From the NCBI GenBank assembly GCA_021234155.1, contig JAJEKV010000011.1:23614101-23678100 (forward strand): a stretch of DNA of 64,000 nt, in the 5' to 3' direction. Shown piece by piece: positions 1 to 12,470 of this stretch (position 1 is the stretch's first letter; every line of letters starts with the position of its first letter). A program made the position numbers and the translations under genes. The stretch comes from Isoetes taiwanensis. Lineage: Eukaryota > Streptophyta > Lycopodiopsida > Isoetales > Isoetaceae. The notes under the pieces were generated by a model. That model saw nothing but the letters and a program-made list of their open reading frames with translations, was not told the DNA's origin and searched no databases.

Positions 1-629
1 GTGGTAGCAGGAAGGCATCCTACTCCAGCATAGCTAATTATTTTTTAAACAATTTGAAGGCGTGGCCAACTTGCCCATCGGGGCCACAAACCCTACCTAG
101 AACCAAAATGCAGTTGTGACTTACCCTAGTAAGGGCAGTTGTTTCTCCTCCATTGCTCCACATTAATGACTACGTTGCGCTCTATGCTTTTGAATGGAAT
201 GCCTCATAAGAACAAGTAGGAGGAGCGAAGAGAAATGGATTATGGCAAATGGATTAAGGCGCCGCAGTTTGTAAATCCATAATGTGCATTTTGTAAGCTC
301 ACCTTGAAAAGAATTACGTTCCAGATGAAAGGGAAAGAATTTATTTAAATAGAGAATTGACTTGCAAATTTTTGGATAAAAGAATTTGTTCAAATAAAAT
401 ATTGAACCTGCAATATTCCATATAGTTGGCTAGTTCATGAAACGGTACATTTATTACGTATGGTTTCCAAGGTTTTGAGCATGTATTGTATGTTTTTAGG
501 TATGTTTTGAGGGCAAAAAGGAATCTTTATTCCTCCTGTACTCTAGAAAGGGCTTGGGACGAGCGAGACATGGCGCCTCCATGGTTCGATGCGAGTCCCT
601 TGAATAGAAGCTTCCCCATGCTTTTTTAG
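1..629. other. No gene recognised
   Basis: Short AT-rich ORFs only, none with recognisable motifs. No RNA gene or repeat boundary was seen before the LTR-like fragment that starts near 630. Confidence 0.5.
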
Positions 630-1068
630 CATGGGACAACCGCAAGTAACCCCTAGGATTAGCTTGAAGCTTAGCTTCAATAGTTCTTATCAAAAGAACG
701 GGTACTGCTACTGCAATATTGCTCAACACTGGAGCAAAGGCACAAAAACAATGTATGAACCCCAAGTTATCAGGAAAGCTTTGGAAACATCCACAAAGAA
801 GTCGAAACGGCCTCTAGGTAGGAAGAAGGAAGATTCAGTAACAAGTGCTACTGAAAAAGAACCAATGGCTCAATCTCTAATTCCTTAAGGCGGAGCTTGA
901 GATTCTACTCTCCTTCATAAACTCGTCTGATTTCTTATATAGAGGATTGAACACTAAAGATAGAAAGATTTAAAGGCTGTAGACCTTTTCTCCAGGCTAA
1001 ACCATGGCCTCTATCATTAGATCCGAACCCAGCAGAGAATCCGGCAGCCCAGCTGCACGTTCTTGAAA
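630..1068 (-). repeat. LTR fragment, antisense
   Basis: This stretch matches 23,430-23,823 over most of its length in the same orientation. Shared blocks include the one around GCTCAACACTGGAGCAAAGG and the one around CATGGCCTCTATCATTAG. The second copy is bounded on its left by an antisense primer-binding site, so both copies are probably LTR sequence of one retrotransposon family oriented on the minus strand. The first roughly 100 bases of the 23.3-kb copy are missing here. An 85-codon ORF at 631-888 lies inside the repeat and is not regarded as a gene. Confidence 0.55.
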
Positions 1069-2279
1069 TCAAAGGGATCAATTCCCTTTTATTAACCACA
1101 CACAATCGGGTGATGCCACGTAGGGCCCCTCAACCCAATGGTTTTGGAATTTAAAAAGCCATTTTAACATCTATTTTTTAAATTTGGTTTTTTCGGTTTC
1201 GTGAAAAACCTTGTTGGAATTTTTTTTAATTAATTTTCCTAAGGTTTTATGGGTTTCGGCCCTCGGCAATTATTCCGACGTTACAAACATCAGGAAAGAT
1301 TTTCTCGCATGGTTTGTGGTTTTGAGTTTTTGAAGATGCATTTTGAACCAAATTTTGAGGATGGAGGCATAGGAGACGTGTGGAGGACAAAAAAAATGGT
1401 TCTATTCTTACTATCTATGTACAATTTCGCCTTGATTTTGTTGCAGCATGCGTGAATCTTAGTTTTGGCATTAGATTTTGCCAGTGCCTAGATACTTGGA
1501 GCTTTTTAATGTCTCTGTTTCAGGCTCTACATGGTTTTGTATATGGCTAGGGTTGAGACGAAATCTGTTGATCCAGCTGCTTCGTTTTTATTCTATAATT
1601 TGAATTGCATATTTTTCTCAAGTATTAGGTCATTGGATTTTTTTTGGCAGTTTATTTCGTCTGCATGACCGTGAACATGGAGTTACCAGGTCAATTTAAG
1701 CTGCATGTTCCTTTCCTCAGCAGAAATGACCCACTTTTGCACAGAGGAGATTGATAGATGGAAGGATTCTTTGGCTAACTTGATTACTTTCTGGAGCCGG
1801 TTTTGCAAAGAAGTCCTAATAGAATCAAACATTAGCACAACCTGAGTGTAAGAAAAGGCATGCAACTTTGATTTGTGCCTTTTCTTTTATTTTTGTTGAT
1901 AAGCAGTTTGGCAATATCCTTCCAATAGTGCTTTTCTATATTGTATGTAATTTACATTGCCTTTTTAATGAAATTCTCTTAGGCAAAATCTCCTATGCTA
2001 AATACTTCATATAGGACATGAATATTTCAGGATTATCGTTTCGAACAATGTAGCGGTCGCTTTCCTGTAGACTAGTTTACTCTTGCTACATGTTTGAAAT
2101 GTGGAGTAATAGAGGGCAAATTGCAAGATTGTAGCATTTTGGGAACTATCTTTACTGTGTACCAATAGATAGAGTTGGTTTTTCTTGGCACTATAAAAGT
2201 AAATTGCATGGCCATTTTTCCACATCATGGCAAAGCAGGGTGATCAGTACCATAATAAGTTGGTGAACTATGCTGGTTT
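1069..2279. other. No gene recognised
   Basis: AT-rich sequence with short unrelated ORFs. Nothing resembling an exon series, RNA gene or transposon terminus could be supported. Confidence 0.45.
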
Positions 2280-2374
2280 TCTATTCTATTCTATAACAAG
2301 AATAAGAATAAGAATAGTTTTTTATCATCCACTTAGACCAATCGGCCTATGGGACCCAAAAGGAGCGCAGCAAA

Positions 2375-2445
2375 CTTATTACTGTCCGGGTTAAAAAACC
2401 CTCGCCCCGAAGGGTTTTCGAGGGAAAAACCGTGGCAGTAATAAG
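2375..2445. repeat. 71-bp foldback, related to 24,455-24,532
   Basis: Outer arms CTTATTACTG and CAGTAATAAG are perfect inverted repeats. Inside, CCCTCG pairs with CGAGGG and GGGTT with AACC. A closely similar foldback, including the block GGGTTTTCGAGGGAAAA, occurs at 24,455-24,532 in an unrelated neighbourhood. It lies just beyond the C-terminus of the LINE ORF2, so it may be in that element's 3' region or be a separate insertion. Confidence 0.6.
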
Positions 2446-2501
2446 AATGTTGTCAAACTGTACAAGTATACATCATCATGAAATAAATGTGTATGTACAT
2501 G

Positions 2502-5500
2502 TCAAGCGCGTGCCCGAGGACATAGCTGATCTCGCATGTCCATGACCTCCTGAAGGTATGATCCTAGCACCCGTACGGATGCCGTGCTCAATGTCACATG
2601 TAGCGGCTGGCCAGGCCTGACCAACTCAGCATAGCGCGTCTGAATTTGATCATATGCTGGGCAACTTTGAAGGGTATGAGATTCATCCTCAATGACTCCC
2701 ATTTGGCAGCATTGACAGAGCCTGTCCTGACGTGGCTCACCAATCCATCTGCCTGTCTCAATTCGAAGATGATGTGCCCCTGTGTGAATGGGAGCAATGA
2801 GTCTGCGTCTTTTCATGGGCAAGTGGGTGCGCAGGTAGCATTGTGGGCCTCGTTCCAATGTGGGATTCATGTGGCGCTGGTAGTGTGCTGTCTTGACCTG
2901 TTCAAGGGCGCTGGCATCCCAAAGCTTGCTGATGAAGCAAGCGTCAAGATATTGCCTCAAGCTATGGCGGTATGCCTCTGTTTGCATGCGCCTGTGCTCC
3001 TGAACATTCCATCTAGCCATCCATTGAGCTCTCTTTTCCCTCCAGCAGGCCTTGAGGCGATGTGGCCCCATTGCCATGATATAAGCTAGTTTAGGGAGAC
3101 GAGCATCGTTCATATTGACCATCTTCTGAAAATAGACAATTGGCGATCAAGGGCCGCCCTCTAAAGAGGCAAGAATCCTGTCTCCTGTAGTAGAATTTGA
3201 TATGGGACTGTGGACTTCACCCTAGTGCTCGTACCAAAAAGACTTTCTGCACCTGCTCCAAGTTATTCCAAGTAGCGAGGGATACTACTGGGCCCCATAC
3301 TTCAACCCCGTATAAAAGGACCGGCTCCACTAAGACCTTGAACAGGTGTGACTGATGGGTCCAATCATACAACTCCGCTTTATGACTATTGTTTTGCATT
3401 GCATATAGTGCCTTCCAGCCCGTCGTAACTCGTAGCCGTATGGATGTGTCCCAGTGCATAGTAGAAGGAAACTCCACTCCCAAATATCTGTATGTGAATC
3501 GCTACTTCCACATTCTGCCCTCGATAACTGAAGGAGGGGATCCTCTGCTATCGTGAAGATGATATGAAAACCACCTTAGTCTTGGCCAAGTTGACGCGCA
3601 TATCAGTCGCTTGACAAAATGTGTCCAGGGCATCGAGATGTCGTTGCATGTCTGCTAGTGTGTAAGGTAGGAGGTCCACATCATCAGCATATATTAACTG
3701 CTTGATGATCTGGTAGCGAAGGTGAGCCTCGTCACCCCCATTATCAGCAAGCCAGCTCTCCAATTGATCGATGTAAAGCCCAAACAATGTTGGGGAGAGA
3801 GGGCATCCCTCATGAACCCCGATACTACTATCAAATGGTTGGCTTGTCAGCTGCAACCGACCCGAGCATCTTTCATATAGCCTGCACACTACAGAACCCC
3901 GGTATGCCGCAATCTACATACCAGACACTACACAGGAACCCCAAATTGCCGCAATCTTGCCCATAGTTTTTCCCGAGGCACAGTGTCAAATGCCTTCGCA
4001 AAATCCACGAAGCAACAATGTAGATCCTGACGGCGGTTCCTGCTGTCTTCAACCAGAGTTCGCAATGTGAAGATATGGTCAATGGTTGAGTGTCGGGGTC
4101 TCGAATCCCGCCCGGGTGAGGGCCCAGATCTCTCCGCCCTCGCCCGACCCGCCAATCGCTACTCAAGAATCCCAAAGAAGCAATTTTGCAAACACCGAAC
4201 TGACCATGATTGTTCGGTAATTGGTCGGGCAAAGGCGGGTCACCGCCTTATAGATGGGAACAACTCGCTATTGGTCCACCGCAATGGAAGCCTTCTGTAA
4301 TGCCTTGTTGAACAAGGCGGTCAAGATCGTTATTATGGATGGCCCTGCCCACTTAAGCAATTTCGCTGCATACCATCCAGTCCCGGCTTTCCCATTGGCA
4401 AGAGGTCGTAAGCCTTGTTCCACGTCCGATCTGTGATTTCCAAAGACCGGCCTTCTTGCGGGGGTAATGCCGCATGTGCACCCCGAGGTCGTATAGCCGC
4501 TTTCTCAGGGCTATACTGGCTTTCTAAGAATCCTTCGCCAGAAGGTCCTGGGGTGACGTTCCAGAAGATAAAACATTTCCCTGGCTTTCTTAGCTTTAAG
4601 GAAGACGCGATACTGTCTGACTGCATGTGGGCGTAACGCAGGATCTGTGATTTGGCGGAGCCAGCGTTTGTGTTCCTTGCACTCTGCATCAAACCATTGA
4701 TTACGTGGGAAGGTTGTGTTCTCGAGGTCCATCGCGGCGGCTTATCCCAAAGCATCTCTCCGCCGCGAGCCCTAAGCACATCGGCCCCCGATTCTATCTG
4801 TTGCTCTAGTGTAGGATATTGCAAAATTTCTGCCAGGTCATCTATAAGCATCTGGGCATAAGCCCCCGCATGTTCATAATCCAATCGCAACTGAGGCATG
4901 TGAGGAGTCAAGCATTGGGGTTCGCACAACCTGCCAAGCCAACTTCAAGTAAAGTGGTAGGTGGTCTGAGTCGATCTCTTCATCCCTATTAGCTATTCCC
5001 ACCTGGAAGTGCTTGACGACATGCATATCCTGCTCAGGCACCAACACATAGTCCACCACACTAGATCCTCCCCCTGGTTTTCCTGTCTACAAGTACTCTT
5101 GTGGGTGGACGGCCACTGTGCCAGTCCATTGCAGATTACCAGGTCAAAGATACCACAGATCAAAAGCAACTGTCTACCATAGCGCGTGACCTGATTGTCA
5201 TCTAATGTCCGTGGCCAAGCTCCTTCTGCAGGACGCAGCTGCAATATATCATCAGTCAAGGGATCAAATCTCATGGGTTGTTCTACTCTGGTGCGCACAT
5301 TGAAGTCTCCAAGGAGTATGACACTGCCCAACTGCTTATGCTGCTGTATGTCATCATATAGATTGACATAGGGGTCCAGCCTACATCCGAGTGGGTGTGA
5401 TAGAAGTTGCTTTCGCATGTGGAAAGTAGCGGTGCGCCACAAAGAGGGGTCTCATCGCAGTTTTGCACACGCACCTACAAGCACCGGTTGTGCTTGTGCT

Positions 5501-5749
5501 GCCTTGAACAAGGAGATTGACCGCGCCAAGGCGCTCGATAGTAGCGCAAACTCCCCATGCCCCCGCTTTCGCGGCAATCATTGAAGATTGAGTAGCGCGG
5601 TATCCTAGCAAGTCGGATATCCTGTGTCCTGCATGCTCCCATGTTTCCATAAGGAAGATGAGATCCATATCTACGGCAACAGAGTTGAGACTATCTCCTT
5701 TCTGCCATGAGGAGCCCCGACAATTCCAGGAGACCATGCAGAGGCACAA
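2502..5749 (-). pseudogene. LINE ORF2 remnant (endonuclease, reverse transcriptase, Cys-rich tail)
   Basis: Starts at 5,749 with MCLCMVSWNCRG, the SWNCRG motif that opens AP-type LINE endonucleases. It continues through LLGDFN (about 5,300) and SDHLPLYL (about 4,960), both endonuclease signatures. The RT palm follows: VDFAKAFDTVPREKLW near 4,000, then GVHEGCPLSPTLFG and IYADDVDLLPYT near 3,700. LYGVEVWGP (about 3,290) and a C-terminal CQCCQMG...H...C cluster (about 2,700) complete the ORF2 layout. At least six frame changes separate these blocks, so no single reading frame survives. The protein would nick target DNA and reverse-transcribe element RNA in place. Confidence 0.75.
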
Positions 5750-6096
5750 TTCCTATTTGTTGGCAGTGGGCGGCGCTTGGGGATTCATGGCGGCAAAGAA
5801 ATGGGGGATGGCGTAAGTAGAGGCAGCACCGAGATGTGCGAGCAAATGTAAGGTGAAGCAACTTGAGCGAGAGAGTGCGTCAGAGCAGCGGCAAGCGATG
5901 GCATGGTCGTGGTCCGTTGGAGGGTTAGCGGAGATTCACAGCAAAGATTTGGCGGCTTGAAAATTTGCATCTTACCCCTAATCATCCCCGCAGCTCCTCC
6001 CCATCTGCGAATGCTTTTAACTTTGGCCAACTTCGTGCTTATGGTCTTCTTGTTGGGTCGGGTCAGGTCTCTGGTCAACATACAAGGCGATTCCCT

Positions 6097-7053
6097 TCAC
6101 CGCCTACCCCCGGGCGTGAGAATAGCCGCTTTCACTTGGCATCTCTGCATCGTGAACGTGACTACCCGGTGGGGGTCTAGGCCGGCCATGGTGTCTCGCC
6201 CTAATAATATGTACCGCATGGGGAATGTCATTCGAGCAAGAATCAACATTTGGAGCCGGTTAATGAGGTCCTCCGCTGCCTCTTCTATCAGGCCACATAC
6301 CACCACATTGTGGCTTCTCCGCCTCAGCTCCTGGAACTCTCTGATTGTTGGGTCAATCCTGCCCGGCACAACAGGAGTTGTTTGTTGTCGGCGGGTAATA
6401 GGTTGTGGCCTACGCTTGGGGGTGGCATGGAGTGGCTTGGGGTGTAGTAGCAGACGGCCCCGGCCGACGCCTTTGCGACTCTTTTGGGCGGTGGGACTGC
6501 CGCGGGTGTATAGTGGTCTCTCCTTCCTCAAGCCGGAGCTTAGCTCCCCGCTGAAATTGTTGCCGCCTTGTCAATTCACGATGCACCGGGCAGTGCTCAT
6601 GAGCCTCGCATTGAGGCCCTTGCATTGTTCGATGGCTGCCCTCAGCTCCTCGCACCTTCCGATCTCGAAGCCGCGAGCTATGCTCCGGATTCTCGCAGAG
6701 TCCGGAGTCCAAAGATAGGGTTCATTGCAGATGAGGCCACTTCTTGTGTCTCAACCCTAGTTTGAAGGGCTCTCAATTGTGACTGGCTCTCTTCAAAGGC
6801 GACTTGAACTTTTCGCATCACAGTAGCAGCCTCCTCTCTGATTGAAGGCGGGAGATGGTTGCCATTGTCTCTTGCTCAACACGTTGCTTGTCCTGTGTCA
6901 TGGTTTCAATGGCGGTGGACATGGAATCCATGTGGGCCTGCATGTCAGCAAGATTCTTCTTGTCCTTCTGCCTTTCAGAGTGCACTAGGCGAAGGCCATC
7001 TTCTAGGTGCTGTATGCGGGTCTCCATGCCGGAAACACACTATTTTTCAGTAG
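6097..7053 (-). pseudogene. LINE ORF1 remnant (coiled coil, RNA-binding-like)
   Basis: The first part (6,818-7,027) is a heptad-rich helix (METRIQHLEDGLRLVHSERQ and onward), the usual trimerisation or coiled-coil segment of LINE ORF1. After frame changes, 6,097-6,531 is Arg/Pro-rich and ends in a segment, RRRSHNVVVCGLIEEAAEDL and onward, that resembles ORF1 proteins with an RRM-like fold. ORF1 proteins bind element RNA and form the RNP needed for retrotransposition. The ORF lies directly upstream of ORF2 in element order. Stops and frameshifts make it non-functional. The coiled coil is clear; the RNA-binding assignment rests on position and composition. Confidence 0.5.
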
Positions 7054-7849
7054 CCAGCTGCCTCTTGAGCAATTTGGGTGCAGAGGCCTGCATTTCCTTT
7101 GCCAAGCAAGCAATTCGAGCTTTGTTGCCCTCTGCCATTGCTTGAACCTGTTTCCAGTGCTCCTCAACTGCCTGGTTTGGTGGTGGTGAAGCCCGGATAC
7201 GGCTTGCGCTAGGCTAGAGTATCTGTCATAGGCCTGTCAAGCTATGTTTATGAATTATTTGTGGGTAGCATGTTCTGCAAATTGTTTGCGATTTACACAG
7301 GAATCTTTTCTTTTTTGCATTCAATGCAGGATAATGAACACATCCATAGTCATAAGTATCATAGAAAGAATCCATGAGTATTTGAGGTTAACAAACCTCC
7401 AAGTAAGACTATTCACCCTTCTGTCAATAAACCATGCTAAATAGTGTAGTTTTTTGTGACTTATACATGAATATTTTTTCTCTTGCATTCAATGCAGAGG
7501 ATTTTTAAGAACGTTTTTTTTGGATCAGATCGATCTTCCTCATCTGTCGGGAGATCGATAGAGATGGCGGCAGCTTGCACCTGCATGCAAATTGGGCAGC
7601 TATAAGAACGAGACAGTGGCATGTTGGTGGTACGAATACAACTGAAGGTTTGTTTCTTTCCATCCTGTTTGTTATTGCTCCGGTGTTGAAAGTTGTATGC
7701 TAGACAACAATTGTGAATAGCTTTTGTATGCGTTATGAATACTCTTTGTGCTTTCTGTAACGAGCTTGATTGTAGAGATGATTTTGTGTTTTCATGATGA
7801 GCTTGATTCTGAAGATGATTTTGAATTGCATTGTTGTGATCCTATGTTA

Positions 7850-7893
7850 ATCAAATGAAGTCTATTATTTCTTCAAATGAAGTCTATTATTTC
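7850..7893. repeat. Short tandem duplication (about 21 bp x 2)
   Basis: The string TCAAATGAAGTCTATTATTT occurs twice head to tail. Confidence 0.8.
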
Positions 7894-9449
7894 TCAAAAA
7901 TTTTGCTCTATATTTTCTCTTGCATGCATGCAGGGTAGCTGCAAGAAGCTTGAAAGTGCTTTAAACGAATCAAGTCAACTTGGTTAATAAAGAGCACACA
8001 GCTGCGGAAGAGCGACACCTACTCATAACTTCCATAGGTGGGCATCTCCTCAAGAGCATCAATGATACTAGTTTTCCAAACTGTGAATTTTTATTACATA
8101 TACCATATATGAATCTTCAAAAAAGGATCGTAAGAGATGGCCAATATCCCTCTAGATGCCCCATTTGGTTGCATAACATCTTCCTTTAAGGGTTAGAGAT
8201 AAGTGCAACTTGATCAGTATATCTAGAAGATGTCATTGCATTGAATGTAGTTCAGACTATTGATGTTATAAGCTATGTCGTGAGCTTCTGTTAAAAGTTT
8301 TTTAATATTACTATATGTTCCTTGTTTGTTGATTATTATTTATAATTGTAGTACAATATATCTAAAGCTACAAAATTTACATTTTCTGCATTTTTAAGTT
8401 AGAAAAAATAGCTAAGTGAAAGTTTATAATACTTAACTCAATAGTTTTGCCAAGTCCAAATACATATCAATGTAATGATAATAATAACTTTAGCCATATA
8501 TATATCATGAAATACTGTAAAATTTTGAAAAATAGCCAAACCATTTTTTATAGAACAATATATAGTATGCTTAATTTTTTCCCTGATTCCTTGGCACGAT
8601 TTATTCAATGTGAGGATTTAGGATTTCAGTAGGAAGATCTGCATCATATTGCACTTGTAACGACATTCTTCTGTGGCCTCAAAGCATTATTTCAAAACGT
8701 TTATATGCAATACCTTATACTCGCCTTTCAAAGAAAGGCAGACCATGCTACATTATTTCGTGTCTTCTATTTTATCATGGAGCATGGCAGGGCAATGATC
8801 ATTAATATCTAAGACATGATAAGTTGTGAAGCAAGCAGACTGTAGAGGATGGTTTGCCTTAGCTAGCATAATAGCATAATGAGTTTTAGATAACAATTAC
8901 TACACTATAATTTTCAGAGCAGAAATGAAAGATGTGACTAGGATATCTCATATGCTCAAAAGTAATCAATTTGTTACAGGAGTGAATTTCTTTTTTTTGA
9001 TGCACATGTTTAAGTAATTGTACAGATACTTTCTTAAGAATCCAGGCGCTGATTTGGAGGTCATATTTGACGCTTTCATAAATTCTCGAGTGTTGATCTA
9101 TGTTTTTAAACTGTTGAGAATATCTAGCTCATGGTGTGATTGGTTGAATATTGACTATGCTACCTCTTAAGTTTATTACTGGCGAGTCTAGGATTGAGCT
9201 CACAGTGAATACCTTGCATTAAACAATTTAAAGAAAATGTAGATCGTGTGCAACAGATTGAAGATAGAATTGCAGGTTAAATAATACACGAAAGGTTTCT
9301 CAAATTTAAATTTAGCACTGCCTTAAAACCATAATTGCCTCTAAAAGCCTAGGATACATCCATGTTAATCGCTAAGTAAAAGGGACACAATTATTTAGTA
9401 ACTATATGCTTGAACATGCACACATAAATATATATAGACATGCAAATCT

Positions 9450-9677
9450 CTCTGTAGTATCTTATACATTTACATAGAAACGCTGAACTATGTGCACCAA
9501 CATATGAGTTCTGAGGCAAAGCTTGGTTTTGTATGCTTGAAGCAGGGTAGTGATCATTAATTTCTGCAGTATCTTATGCATTTACATACAAATGCTGAAC
9601 TATATGCACGAGCTATGAGTTTTGATGCAAAGCTTGGTTATGTGTGCTTGAAGCAGGGCGGCGATCATTAATTTCTA
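9450..9677. repeat. Tandem dimer, period about 112 bp
   Basis: Two diverged copies of a roughly 112-base unit start near 9,450 and 9,562. They share GTATCTTATRCATTTACATA, CAAAGCTTGGTT and GATCATTAATTTCT. A partial third copy (GCAGGGCAATGATCATTAAT and the following TTAGCTAG...ATAATAGC) lies at about 8,785-8,880, so the repeat is also dispersed locally. Confidence 0.7.
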
Positions 9678-10439
9678 GGCATGATAAATTGTTGACCGAA
9701 TATTGTTTCCATTAGCTAGGATAATAGCAAAAATTGACCTGGAGTTGTAAATAAAATCTCAATAAGATAATGACACTTAGACTAGACTTATGATGGCTGT
9801 GTTCTTACATAAACATACTTGCATACATCACGTTCACGTTGTTGTTTCATTTGTTTGAACTTGGACCATAGCTTTTGTATCAGTCAATTATTTTGCATTA
9901 GCTCTGCCATTTTCTCACCCAATTTGTTACATGCATGACATTATAGCCATCGTATTAATTAATCTTGCTCTTTTTACACCAGGGTTAACCCTGCATAGGG
10001 GCTAAGCTGGCATCTACTACGACCTCCAAGCCTCACTAACTTCTTCGCATCAACTTCTTAGTTCCACTACTTCAATATACATATAGCCTTACCTTTCTGT
10101 AAGAAAGATAATCGTCATAATCTTGCATTCAAGGCAATTGAACCAATGCATTTTAAATGCTATTAGAGACACTTATAAATGTGTTTATGCTTTGACCGTC
10201 CTTTATATATGGCCTTTCTAAACCTCGTGCTTATTCCTTAACTTTTAGCTACGCATACACTATGAGGATAGCATCCTACAAAATGCCTACCATTCTTAAC
10301 AGCTACTACATGCTATTACATCACATTGCACTTCCCCTCTAAGGCACATTGTTTATTTTGTCCAATTCGTAAGATTCCTTCCTTGAATTGTTCCTAAAGA
10401 CCACGCATTATTGTGTTCATCTTCTTCCTCCATAGATGC

Positions 10440-11549
10440 TAAAAGTGTTCTTCCAATGAGTTTGAGTATACAAGTATATCATCCAAGAATACTTCAACTG
10501 ATTTATCTAAGTAATCAACGAATACTCAGTTCATCAATCTCATGAACATAGCCGGCGCATTGGTGAGACCAAACGACATGATTAAGATCACTCATAGTGG
10601 CCTTGATGAGTTCGAAAGGCAGTCTAGTCTCATCACCCTCACAAAATTTAATTTGATAATATCCACTCCTTAGATCAATTTTGGTGAACCAAGTTACACC
10701 ACCCAAACGATCTAAGATATTATTAATCCGTGGTAAAGGATATCTATCTTTGATTGTTGCTTTGTTAAGAGCACGATAATCTATGCACATGTGCATAGTT
10801 TCAGTTTTCTTCTTAACTAGCAGCACTGGAGCCGGAAAAGGAGACTTACTTCGCTGGATAAACCCTTTTCAAGCAATTTCTTAACTTGCTTTTTGACTTC
10901 CTCTAACTCAAGGGGACTCAAACGGTAAGGTTCTCTTGCCATTGGTTTAGTTCCAGGCTCAAGATCAATCTCATTCTTCACTCCCCTTGACGGAGGTGGC
11001 CCTATAGGCAACTCCTCGGGAAACACAGCATTGTATTTGTCCAAAAGATCAAGTAAATCCGGTTGCTCTACAAGTGAATTGCAAGTTTTTACACATATAT
11101 CATCATTATATACATATAACTCAATAACTTGATTATTATTCACTGTAAAAGCAGTTTTGGCATGAGTGGCCGATAACAATTTTCCGGACCCCATATAAGG
11201 TGATATTTATTTATTAACCGACTTAAAGTCTTCTAACTCAAAAGTTAATACATGGGATGCCCAGTCAATGAGCGGACGGGACGTGCAGTTTAAGCCACTT
11301 TATCCCCAAAATGACATCATACCGTTTTAAATTGATTAAACCAACATCAGTTTTAAACTGTACTGCTCTAGGTGAACTTCTATCCTGAAGTATCAAGTCC
11401 ACGCCTTGCGCTTGTTGATCCCCACGCTGAACTTGAGGCCCCGCCTCTCCTTCAACCACATATGGTATCACCCTCGTCAGCTCAGGGCATAGCTCCCTTG
11501 CTAAGTCTGCAGAAAAGAAATTGCTCGCAGAATCAATAAGAACAACCAC
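10440..11549 (-). pseudogene. Ty3/gypsy protease and partial reverse transcriptase remnant
   Basis: 11,265-11,549 is a retropepsin-like segment whose active-site motif is altered from the usual DSGA/DSGS to VLIDSASN; it ends with YDVILGIKWL. 10,817-11,194 is the linker before RT, ending in LSPLELEEVKKQVKKLLEKG. 10,515-10,826 gives the RT fingers and palm (CIDYRALNKATIKDRYPLPR, then WFTKIDLRSGYYQIK). A frameshift precedes the FGLTNAPAMF block, and an FLDD active-site equivalent is readable near 10,460. The polyprotein stops there. Confidence 0.75.
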
Positions 11550-11579
11550 ATTGCACGAATAACTTTACCGAAGAAAACT

Positions 11580-12470
11580 TTAGAAGAAACATTCGCTTTC
11601 TTCCCTTGCGATAGCTGGCAACATCTTGACGCCCTCACCATCCGATGGCATTTTGGAAGTTGTAGCTACCATTTTCTTTGGCTTTTGCGGCTTCGAACAT
11701 TCCCTCGCATAATGATCCATGCCCTGGCAGTTATAACACTTTATAGCTGCCTTTTTCTGACTGAAATCTTTAGACTGCCTTGGAGCCTTTTTGTTTGACT
11801 GATTCCATTTTCTTTTCTTAGCAGATGACGCTCCATCCACAGAATTTTCAGTTCGTTTTGACTTCCAATCAAAACTTTTCTTGGTCTTTTGAGTTTCTTC
11901 ATTACCAACTAACTTTCTTGCAAATTCAAATGCTTCCTCGAAGTGTTTGGGTTCCATTTGCAAGAGGTGTATCTTAATACTGGTTTCCTCTCATCTGAGG
12001 GGTAAAGTCGGGAAGTCTCACAAACAACCCGCGGAGCTTACTAACATACTCATATAAAGTCCCGATTTGCACCGACTCCCTGAGTGATATAAGTGCATGA
12101 TGACTATCAAAATGAGGCGCATACTCATCTTTAAATCATTTACAAAAATTGGTCCAAGACCGAAAGGTCTTACCAATGTCAGTGTGAATAGTCCACCATG
12201 AAGCAGCAACACCTTTTAGCTTAAGAGAAGCGTGCAACACCTTTGCTGTATCACTTTTTTTAGTAGCCGCATAAACTTCACGCGACCGAACCAGAGCATA
12301 ACATCCTCTAACGTACCAGTTCCATCAAATTCTGGCATCTTCATCTTCTCAAGAGCCTTGATCTCCTCCTTAGAAAGTCCATTCAAGGTCTCTTCAGAAG
12401 ACTCACCAACAACTGGGTTTGCTGTATCTGGCACAGTGCGACCAACCCCGGGTGGTGCACTTGTACCCGC
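11580..12470 (-). pseudogene. Ty3/gypsy gag remnant
   Basis: The segment at 12,216-12,434 contains MKMPEFDGTGTLEDVMLWFG, typical of the start of the plant Retrotrans_gag domain. 12,018-12,212 continues it in another frame. 11,580-11,963 is Lys-rich and carries one intact zinc knuckle, CYNCQGMDHYAREC (CX2CX4HX4C), which in gag packages element RNA. Frame changes between the three pieces show it is broken. Confidence 0.7.

Larger units (their letters stand above)
2280..7190 (-). mobile_element. Degenerate non-LTR retrotransposon (LINE)
   Basis: A LINE lying in antisense. Reading the minus strand there is a coiled-coil/basic ORF1 (about 7.03-6.1 kb), then ORF2 with an AP-type endonuclease, a reverse transcriptase and a C-terminal Cys-rich region (5.75-2.5 kb). 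A short A/T simple-repeat tail sits at about 2,280-2,320. Many frameshifts and stops split both ORFs, so it is a dead copy. The RT block reads GVHEGCPLSPTLFGLYIDQL, followed by YADD. This is unlike the GDPLSP form of angiosperm L1 and closer to I/Jockey-like or other early-diverging LINEs; the clade is an inference. Both ends are approximate and I found no target-site duplication. Confidence 0.75.
7191..10420. other. AT-rich stretch without recognisable genes
   Basis: Only short ORFs without motifs occur. Three similar pyrimidine-rich strings ending in GCATTCAATGCAG or GCATGCATGCAG (about 7,310-7,330, 7,478-7,498 and 7,915-7,933) look like splice acceptors. I could not join them to convincing exons. 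Confidence 0.4.

Noticed and set aside
5903-6718. 271-codon plus-strand ORF
   Set aside because: It is the complement of the LINE ORF1 and ORF2 start. It has no motifs, and the minus strand shows recognised LINE domains.
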